NCBI GenBank assembly: GCA_008086245.1
Contig: VSIX01000072.1
Location: forward strand, 1-20,617
Length of the DNA: 20,617 nucleotides
Direction of reading: 5' to 3'
Source of the DNA: Candidatus Mcinerneyibacterium aminivorans
GTDB lineage: Bacteria; Macinerneyibacteriota; Macinerneyibacteria; Macinerneyibacteriales; Macinerneyibacteriaceae
The notes beneath the pieces are model-generated. The model was given only the letters and a program-made list of their open reading frames with translations. It did not search any database and was not told the origin of the DNA. Positions within the stretch are counted from its first letter, which is position 1, and each line of letters starts with the position of its first letter. A program made the position numbers and the translations under genes. This document shows, one piece after another, positions 13,697 through 19,434 of the stretch.

Positions 13697-16396
13697 CTAC
13701 CTCCTTTTTTCACTTATAAACTTAGGTTTAAATTGATTTAAAAGAGCCGGTAAAATTGTCATTGAAGCCAGTGATGAGGTTACCATTGTTATGCTTACAA
13801 GAAGACCTAAATTTACCAGCGGATTAAAATTTGAAAAAAGCAGAACAGCAAAACCCGCTGCTACAGATATCGCATTAAAGATTATTGCTTTACCGGTTGT
13901 TTTTAGGGTATTTCTTGTCACCTCTTCAATATCATCATTTTCCAATCTTTCCTGATGATATCTGGTTAAAAAATGAACCGTGTAATCAACTCCTATCCCT
14001 ATTGCAATTGCCGCAACCATAGAAGTTGCGATGTCAAGCTTTATACCGAAGAATCCCATTATTCCAAAATTTATAAGTAATGCAAAACTTAAGGGAATTA
14101 CTCCGTAGATTCCTCCAACAAAAGATCTAAAATTTATCGAAACTATTATAAAAACAACAATTAGGGAAATTATAATGCTTTTTAGCTGACTCGATACAAT
14201 CAAATTGTTAACAGCAAGAGCCATATCAGAAGTACCTGCTACCGAGACCTTATACCCCTCAGGGAAATTATCATCCACATACTTGCTTACAGACTCCTCA
14301 ATTTTGTCAGTTAAAATATTGCTTCCTGATTTCATCTGTATCATCATTCTTGCCTTTGATGGTTCTATCTGATCATTGATCAAATCATCCAGATTCCCTG
14401 CATAAAGTAATAAATACTGGGATATCAAATCCTTAAGTCCTTTTTTTCTTTCAGCAGGATATTTATCAACATCATAAGGAATTTCATTGTAGGCTTCACC
14501 TCTGTAGTTTATTTCCCTGTTTATTAATTTTACAAGCTGGTCTGCTGTAATATTACTTTTCTTTGAATTTAGAATTGCCTCATTTAACAGCTCAACAAAC
14601 TGTCTGCCGGTTAACTTCTTATACTTATTTGTTTTATCTTCTTCAAAATTTCCAGGAATCTTTTTCGATTTTTTTTCTTCTGTCTTCTGTTTAAATTCAG
14701 AAGTATTTTCACTTCCAAAATCTGAAGTGGTTTCATTATTCGAATTATTTCCAAAAGATGAAGTGGTTTCTGAATCAAATTCAGAAGTTGACTCATTTCC
14801 AAAATCTGATGTTGTTTCCTCTTTTATATTACCACTTTTGTTTTCAGGGTTTTGCGATTTTTCTTCAGCAGGATAATTCATTACTTTATTCATCCTTTTA
14901 ATAAAATCAGCAAATGAGGTTACCTTTCCAACCCTGGAATATCTATTTTCCAGATAGCGGCTTAAGTTATCCATTTCCTTTAATATATCAGGATCGGTCA
15001 GCGCCCCATTTTCTTTTCCATCTATTAAAATATTCAATACATGTGTGCCACTAAAATTATTATTTATAAAACGATCCGCCTGTCTTATTTCCGTATCTTC
15101 TTTGAAAAATTCAATCATAACACTATCAATAACAATTTTCTTTATTCCAACAATTGAAATAATAATAATTATGAAAGAAAGAATTAAAATTCTGATTCTT
15201 TTTTTTGAAAAGTATCCATATATAGCATCAATAATTTTCGAAATAGCATTTTTATCCCTTTTGATTCTTCCAGAAAGCCTCCTGGATCTAACCAGCAAAA
15301 TTGAGGGAATAAATATAAGAGCAACTAAAAGCGCAACACCTACACCTACGGCAGTAAATATACCAAAGCTTTTTACAGGCATTATATTGCTGCTTGCAAG
15401 TGAACCAAAACCAACCATTGTAGTCAATCCAGCCAAAAAAACCGGTTTACCTACCTTTTTTACCGTGGTGATGATAATTTCCTTGTGCTGTTTTTTTGAT
15501 ATTTTTTTATTCTCATTTCTAATTTCGTCATAGTAATGGCTGATTATATGAATACCGTATGCACTTCCCACAGCCACAAGCAGAACGGGTATTACGGTAG
15601 AAACAATAGTTAGACTAATTCCCAGCAGTGACATAATTCCCAGAGCCCATACTGTACTTATAAGAACCGTCACCGTTGGCAGTATTACTCCACCCGCATT
15701 TCGAAATGATAAAAACAGAATCAAAAGAACAATTCCAATAACAAAGGGAATTAAATTACTTAGATCGCTCTCCATATTATTACCTATTAAAACATTAACT
15801 GCGGGCATACCTGCAATATAAAAATTACTATCTTTATTTTTATATTTTTTTATAACATTTTTTATATCCCAGTATATGTCTTCTTTTTGCTCTATTGAAA
15901 GGTCTTTTTCGGCTTTAACAAGTATTTGAGATGAGGAATAATCTTCATTATATAAATTATTTTCATAAATATCCCAGGACAGCACTTTCTTCTTTATCTC
16001 ATAAATATCTTTTTTGTTTTGGGGTTTATTTTCGACCAGTTCTTTTACTTCCATTCCATCAGCTGTTCCTTTAATAAAATCAGTATTAACCAGTCCTGTG
16101 GCTTCTTTTACATTTTCAATATTTTCTAAATCCTGTATAATTCCATCCAGAAGTTTTATGCTTTCCAGAGAAAATATTGAATTTTTTACATTTTCATAGG
16201 AAACGGCTATTACATCTCCACTTCCGTATATTTTTTCCATTTTATCATACGCATTTTTTGAAGGATGGTCATCCGGAAGAAATATCTTTACTTCATTATT
16301 TATATTAAGTTTGGGTAACTGTATCCCAAAAAAAACTGTAATCATTATTATCAGTATTATGTTTATCCACGGTTTTTTAAATATCCTTTTAAACAT
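13697..16396 (-). CDS. RND/MMPL-family exporter (HAE3-like), 899 aa
   Basis: Inner-membrane proton-driven transporter with the 2 x 6 membrane-span duplication of the RND superfamily. The first span is residues 11-27. The first large periplasmic loop is about 30-210 and helices TM2-6 about 215-370. TM7 is about 400-422, the second periplasmic loop about 425-735, and the last five spans about 738-888. The MMPL-type motif GIGVDYTVHFLTRY lies at 800-813. Its counterpart in the first half is degenerate (AVGSAYGIHIISHYYDE, 275-291) and lacks the aspartate, so proton relay probably rests on the second half. The second loop holds a low-complexity repeat (526-569). Start: ATG at 16396 with GGGGAGG, 12 nt after the tetR stop. 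At 899 aa it is longer than many two-domain MMPL exporters, mainly through the loop insert. Likely substrate: a lipid or other hydrophobic envelope compound. Confidence 0.9.
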   Translation of the reverse strand: MFKRIFKKPWINIILIIMITVFFGIQLPKLNINNEVKIFLPDDHPSKNAYDKMEKIYGSGDVIAVSYENVKNSIFSLESIKLLDGIIQDLENIENVKEATGLVNTDFIKGTADGMEVKELVENKPQNKKDIYEIKKKVLSWDIYENNLYNEDYSSSQILVKAEKDLSIEQKEDIYWDIKNVIKKYKNKDSNFYIAGMPAVNVLIGNNMESDLSNLIPFVIGIVLLILFLSFRNAGGVILPTVTVLISTVWALGIMSLLGISLTIVSTVIPVLLVAVGSAYGIHIISHYYDEIRNENKKISKKQHKEIIITTVKKVGKPVFLAGLTTMVGFGSLASSNIMPVKSFGIFTAVGVGVALLVALIFIPSILLVRSRRLSGRIKRDKNAISKIIDAIYGYFSKKRIRILILSFIIIIISIVGIKKIVIDSVMIEFFKEDTEIRQADRFINNNFSGTHVLNILIDGKENGALTDPDILKEMDNLSRYLENRYSRVGKVTSFADFIKRMNKVMNYPAEEKSQNPENKSGNIKEETTSDFGNESTSEFDSETTSSFGNNSNNETTSDFGSENTSEFKQKTEEKKSKKIPGNFEEDKTNKYKKLTGRQFVELLNEAILNSKKSNITADQLVKLINREINYRGEAYNEIPYDVDKYPAERKKGLKDLISQYLLLYAGNLDDLINDQIEPSKARMMIQMKSGSNILTDKIEESVSKYVDDNFPEGYKVSVAGTSDMALAVNNLIVSSQLKSIIISLIVVFIIVSINFRSFVGGIYGVIPLSFALLINFGIMGFFGIKLDIATSMVAAIAIGIGVDYTVHFLTRYHQERLENDDIEEVTRNTLKTTGKAIIFNAISVAAGFAVLLFSNFNPLVNLGLLVSITMVTSSLASMTILPALLNQFKPKFISEKRR
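14690..14821 (-). repeat. In-frame repeat coding E-x-T-S-[DES]-F in the RND periplasmic loop
   Basis: Residues 526-569 hold five imperfect copies: ETTSDFGN, ESTSEFDS, ETTSSFGN (followed by NSNN), ETTSDFGS, ENTSEFKQ. It is acidic and flexible, flanked by K/E-rich linkers (about 511-525 and 570-592), and should face the periplasm. The DNA repeats share TTCCAAAATCTGA-type blocks, showing recent internal duplication. Confidence 0.8.
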
Positions 16397-16408
16397 ATTT
16401 CCTCCCCA

Positions 16409-17002
16409 TCATTTTCTTATTCCCTGTATAAAATAATTTGCAGCTCTTTCAAGCTTCATCAATAATTTTTCCTTTGTATATCCTTTGTTTATCCAATCAA
16501 AAAGTATTGATTCTATAAGTCCAAAAGTTGAGAGACCTATAAGTTCGGGATCAATATTTTTTTTAACAAGGTCCTTTTCTTTTGCTTCATCTATTAGATT
16601 TTTAATTAAATTTTCATATTTATCTCTGATTTCTGGAGCTATTGATTCAAGCGCCTTGTTACTCTGTCTCAACTCAACCAAAAATACCTTTGCCATATCT
16701 TTATCATTGCTTAAGGTATTTACTACCAGATTTAATCCATCAAAAAGCTTATCTAGGGGATGCTGCTCTGTTTCAGTAAATATTTTTTCAACATTACCCA
16801 TCAATTCATCAAAATAATTTTTAAAAATCTCTATAAGCAAATCATCCTTGCTTTTAAAATAGACATATAAACTACCAACCGACATTTCAGCTCTATTTGC
16901 TATCTCACTCATACTTGTACAAAAATAGCCATTTTGTGCAAAGAGTTTAGCTGCACTCTCAATTATTTTATTTCTTTTTTTTACACTCTTTCTTCTTGCC
17001 AT
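16409..17002 (-). CDS. TetR-family transcriptional regulator, 197 aa
   Basis: Helix-turn-helix repressor of the TetR/AcrR family, expected to bind a ligand in its C-terminal domain and control the transporter operon it heads. The N-terminal DNA-binding domain is about residues 9-55, with MSEIANRAEMSVGSLYVYFK (31-50) containing the recognition helix and the classic YxYFxSKxxL end. The rest is an all-helical ligand domain. Start: the open frame extends to 17068, but AAGGAGG at 17008-17014 gives 5-nt spacing to the ATG at 17002 (MARRKSVKK) and only 2 nt to the ATG just before it. The extension also crosses the promoter. A palindrome at 17056-17069 just upstream of its -35 is a candidate operator, suggesting autoregulation. 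Confidence 0.9.
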   Translation of the reverse strand: MARRKSVKKRNKIIESAAKLFAQNGYFCTSMSEIANRAEMSVGSLYVYFKSKDDLLIEIFKNYFDELMGNVEKIFTETEQHPLDKLFDGLNLVVNTLSNDKDMAKVFLVELRQSNKALESIAPEIRDKYENLIKNLIDEAKEKDLVKKNIDPELIGLSTFGLIESILFDWINKGYTKEKLLMKLERAANYFIQGIRK

Positions 17003-17021
17003 CATATCCTCCTTTTTTATA

Positions 17022-17049
17022 AAAATAACAATTTTAAAATTAATGTCAA
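17022..17049 (-). promoter_or_regulatory. Promoter of the tetR-RND operon
   Basis: On the minus strand, a perfect -35 TTGACA (17044-17049), 16-bp spacer and a weak -10 TATTTT (17022-17027). The predicted leader is about 12 nt with the Shine-Dalgarno at its 5' end. Confidence 0.5.
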
Positions 17050-17055
17050 GAAATA

Positions 17056-17069
17056 AATGAACATTCATT
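17056..17069. promoter_or_regulatory. Candidate TetR operator
   Basis: Palindrome AATGAA-CA-TTCATT, followed by a further CATT, placed 6 bp upstream of the tetR -35 box. Size and position suit autoregulation by the adjacent TetR protein; binding is inferred. Confidence 0.4.
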
Positions 17070-17158
17070 CATTTTTTATATCTTGCTAATATTTATCTTA
17101 TTACATATATTCTATTGTTTTCTTTGTTGTTATTAGTTAATGAAACAATTATACAACC

Positions 17159-17181
17159 TGTTTAAAGTTTGATTTTAAACA
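17159..17181. promoter_or_regulatory. Dyad over the gpmI -35 box
   Basis: TGTTTAAA (17159-17166) and TTTAAACA (17174-17181) are perfect inverted arms around a 7-bp centre that contains most of the gpmI -35. A repressor bound here would block RNA polymerase. The regulator is not identified. Confidence 0.4.
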
Positions 17182-17196
17182 AGAAAGATATATAAT
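17169..17196 (+). promoter_or_regulatory. gpmI promoter
   Basis: -35 TTGATT (17169-17174), 16-bp spacer, perfect -10 TATAAT (17191-17196). The start codon is at 17218 with AAGGAG (17207-17212) 5 nt upstream. Confidence 0.6.
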
Positions 17197-17217
17197 TGAA
17201 AAAAACAAGGAGATAAT

Positions 17218-18786
17218 ATGAAAAAACCGGTAGCTTTAATTATTAGAGATGGTTGGGGATATTCTAAAAGAAAAAAATATAATGCAATAGAATATGCAGA
17301 TCCTAAAAATCACAAACATTACATAGAAAACTACCCTACCAGATTAATCCACACATCGGGAATACATGTAGGTCTTCCGGAAGGCAATCAGGGGTCCTCC
17401 GAAGTTGGCCACCTAAATCTTGGTGCCGGAAGAATTGTCTATCAATCACTTGTCAGAATAAACAAAGCAGTTTCTTCGAAAAAATTTTATAAAAATAGAT
17501 CAATACTTAATGGAATCGAACACATTAAAAAAAATGATGGAAACATTCATATTTTCGGCCTGGTTCAGGATCAGGGGGTTCATGCTCATACAAGACACCT
17601 TTTAGCCTATTTAAAATTTTTCAAGAAAGAAAATATCCCTTCAGAAAAAGTTTTCATTCATGTAATATCAGATGGTAGAGATACTCCTCCCAAATCAGCT
17701 GAAAAATATGTTGAAAAAATAAAGGATTTTCAAAAAAAAGAAAATTATTCCCAAATAGCTTCAATAACCGGACGCTACTATGCAATGGATCGGGACAATA
17801 GATGGGATAGGACTCAAAAATTCTATGATCTTTTAACCATAGGAAAAAGTAAATATGATGAATTTCAAAGCATAGACGATGCAATTGAAGATGCCTATAA
17901 AAATGAAGAAACAGATGAATTTATTCTACCCCGCAAAACAAAAAACTTCCAAAATGTGAAAAATGATGATTTAATGGTTTTTTTTAATTATAGATTTGAC
18001 CGGGCAAGACAGATTACAAAAGCTTTTGTTGAAAGGGATTTTGATAAGTTTGAAACAACTGAATTAAATAATGTTTTCTTTCTGGCCACAACTGAATACT
18101 ATAAAGAACTTCCAGATGCGAAAAATGCAAATGTTGAAATCGCCTATCCCCTGGTTAAAATGAATAATCTTTTAGGGAAAGTCCTGGAAAAAAACTGTCT
18201 AACCCAGCTCAGAATTGCCGAAACGGAAAAATTTGCCCATGTAACATTTTTCTTTAATGGGCAGCAGGATATTATTTTTAATGGAGAAGACAGGATACTT
18301 ATAGATTCTCCAAAAATTTCTACATATGATAAAAAACCTGAAATGTCCGCTTATGAAGTAACTGAAAAGGTTTTAAGTGCTCTTGATAGTGATAAATACG
18401 ATGTAATCATTCTCAATTATGCCAATCCGGACATGGTAGGACACACTGGAGATTTTGATGCAACAGTAAAGGCAATAAAAACCGTAGATGAATGTGTTGG
18501 AAAAGTAGTAGATAAGATTCTTGGAAAAGATGGTGTAATTTTACTAACGGCTGACCATGGAAACGCAGAGAAGATGCGGGATTTTGAAACTAATGAACCA
18601 CAAACCGCTCATACATCAAATCCTGTACCGCTTTCAATAATTTCCAAAAGACCGGAATTGCAGAAAGATAAAATTAAAATAATTAAGGACGGGAAACTGG
18701 CAGATATAGCTCCAACAATGTTGAAAATTCTTGATATAGATATTCCGGAGGAAATGACAGGAAATATTATTTTCAAAAATAAATGA
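17218..18786 (+). CDS. gpmI: 2,3-bisphosphoglycerate-independent phosphoglycerate mutase, 522 aa
   Basis: Cytoplasmic two-metal (Mn) enzyme of the alkaline phosphatase superfamily that interconverts 3- and 2-phosphoglycerate in glycolysis and gluconeogenesis. Metal-site and catalytic motifs are all present: D11 in RDGWG; nucleophile S61 in GSSEVGHLNLGAGR (residue 60 is S where most family members have N); DGRDTPP (152-158); TGRYYAMDRDNRWDR (184-198); FNYRFDRARQI (256-266); D405 and H409 in NPDMVGHTGD; D446 and H447 in TADHGN; and H465 in AHTSNPVP. The length matches the family. The start is supported by AAGGAG at 5-nt spacing and a consensus promoter. The last codons form the left arm of a hairpin. 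Convergent with glycerate 2-kinase, whose product is its substrate. Confidence 0.96.
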   Translation: MKKPVALIIRDGWGYSKRKKYNAIEYADPKNHKHYIENYPTRLIHTSGIHVGLPEGNQGSSEVGHLNLGAGRIVYQSLVRINKAVSSKKFYKNRSILNGIEHIKKNDGNIHIFGLVQDQGVHAHTRHLLAYLKFFKKENIPSEKVFIHVISDGRDTPPKSAEKYVEKIKDFQKKENYSQIASITGRYYAMDRDNRWDRTQKFYDLLTIGKSKYDEFQSIDDAIEDAYKNEETDEFILPRKTKNFQNVKNDDLMVFFNYRFDRARQITKAFVERDFDKFETTELNNVFFLATTEYYKELPDAKNANVEIAYPLVKMNNLLGKVLEKNCLTQLRIAETEKFAHVTFFFNGQQDIIFNGEDRILIDSPKISTYDKKPEMSAYEVTEKVLSALDSDKYDVIILNYANPDMVGHTGDFDATVKAIKTVDECVGKVVDKILGKDGVILLTADHGNAEKMRDFETNEPQTAHTSNPVPLSIISKRPELQKDKIKIIKDGKLADIAPTMLKILDIDIPEEMTGNIIFKNK

Positions 18787-18803
18787 ATTATTTTTGAAAA
18801 TAA
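18767..18803 (+). terminator. 16-bp hairpin overlapping the gpmI stop codon
   Basis: TTATTTTCAAAAATAA (18767-18782) and TTATTTTTGAAAATAA (18788-18803) pair perfectly across a 5-nt loop that includes most of the stop codon. It is nearly all A/T and lacks a clean T-run, so terminator function is uncertain. Confidence 0.45.
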
Positions 18804-18925
18804 AATTGAAAATTGAAAGAGGAAAATTGAAAATTCTTATATGATATCTCTCCGAATTTAATATTATAAGCATCCCAGAAATCCCTGAAAAATAAATTAT
18901 TTTTGAAAATAAAATTGAAAATTGA
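18786..18925 (+). repeat. 31-bp perfect direct repeat, two copies
   Basis: 18786-18816 and 18895-18925 are identical, 109 bp apart. With one mismatch the match extends 5 bp left, so the second copy duplicates the last codon and stop of gpmI (AAATGA versus AAATAA). Confidence 0.75.
18802..18825 (+). repeat. Left arm of a perfect 24-bp inverted repeat
   Basis: Built of 7-bp units (AATTGAA / TTGAAAA) and containing GAAAGAGGAAA; exact reverse complement of 19411-19434. Confidence 0.75.
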
Positions 18926-18945
18926 TAAAATTTGCTATGCAAATT

Positions 18946-18977
18946 TTAGTTATTAGTTATTCGTTATTCGTGTTCGT
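18946..18977 (-). repeat. 32-bp heptameric repeat, copy B
   Basis: Reverse complement begins ACGAACACGAATAACG and ends AATAACTAA, made of CGAATAA and CTAATAA heptamers. It faces copy C across the transposase remnant. Confidence 0.75.
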
Positions 18978-18992
18978 CTTAAAATTTAATTT

Positions 18993-19309
18993 CTAACCCC
19001 TATTATATGGACAAACTTTCACGAATTCTACACTCACTTTTGCTCTTTTAAAATACCTAACAAAATATTTTACTAGCGTTGTATATCCAATTGCTCCATG
19101 AAGTCTTTCATAATTATAATAAAAAATATATTCATTCATCAACTCCTTAATTTTCTTTTCTCCATAAATTTCAAATCTATCCAAAAATTCTCTTTGTATT
19201 GAACTATGAAATGATTCAATAGTCCATTTTCTTCTGGAGTTGCTAAATGGGTGAAGTCATGCTCTATATCTTTTTCTTTTAAATAATTTCTTCCATCATT
19301 AAATAATTC
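18993..19309 (-). pseudogene. Decayed IS3/IS481-type transposase, C-terminal part with a frameshift
   Basis: The 3' third of a DDE (rve-type) transposase. Read from 19309 the frame gives ELFNDGRNYLKEKDIEH, then DFTHLATPEENG. At about 19220-19224 one base is missing and the frame shifts to IESFHSSIQREFLDRFEIYG, continuing to YYNYERLHGAIGY and a stop at 18993-18995. ENGxIESFHSSIQREFL and YNxERxHGAIGY are classic end-of-integrase motifs, the first E being the catalytic glutamate. The N-terminal two thirds, with both catalytic aspartates, is absent; an in-frame stop lies at 19310-19312 and repeats begin at 19323. The ACCCCTATTATATGGACA stretch (18996-19013) may be the old element end. It cannot make an active protein. 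Confidence 0.85.
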
Positions 19310-19322
19310 TTATCAGAATTTT

Positions 19323-19354
19323 ACGAACACGAACAACGAACTACTAAAAACTAA
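19323..19354 (+). repeat. 32-bp heptameric repeat, copy C
   Basis: Begins ACGAACACGAACAACG and ends AAAAACTAA; same length and register as copies A and B, differing from B at only a few positions. Confidence 0.75.
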
Positions 19355-19410
19355 ATCCACAGAGAAATTACCTTCTAGATAATTTTCAATTTTCAATTAA
19401 TTTTTTTAAC

Positions 19411-19434
19411 TTTCCTCTTTCAATTTTCAATTTT
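19411..19434 (-). repeat. Right arm of a perfect 24-bp inverted repeat
   Basis: Begins TTTCCTCTTTC, followed by TTTTCAA heptamers; pairs with 18802-18825. A further TTTTCAA pair lies at 19381-19400. The arm overlaps the last codons and stop of the glycerate 2-kinase gene. Confidence 0.75.

Larger units (their letters stand above)
18787..19426. other. 640-bp repeat island between gpmI and glycerate 2-kinase
   Basis: No intact gene. From outside to inside: a perfect 24-bp inverted repeat (18802-18825 and 19411-19434, TTTTCAA type), an imperfect 32-bp heptameric inverted repeat (18946-18977 and 19323-19354), and a decayed transposase (18993-19309). A 31-bp direct repeat (18786-18816 and 18895-18925) overlaps the left side. 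The TTTTCAA repeats on the right run into the last codons and stop of glycerate 2-kinase. Confidence 0.75.

Noticed and set aside
14611-14802. 63-residue frame overlapping the RND loop repeat
   Set aside because: It is a shifted reading of the in-frame repeat region, with no ribosome site and no family resemblance.
15045-15533. 162-residue plus-strand frame opposite the RND gene
   Set aside because: Antisense shadow of the membrane spans of a clearly real gene; its hydrophobicity is a by-product of the opposite strand.
17003-17068. N-terminal extension of the TetR regulator by 22 residues
   Set aside because: It crosses the predicted promoter and candidate operator, and the strong AAGGAGG fits the ATG at 17002.
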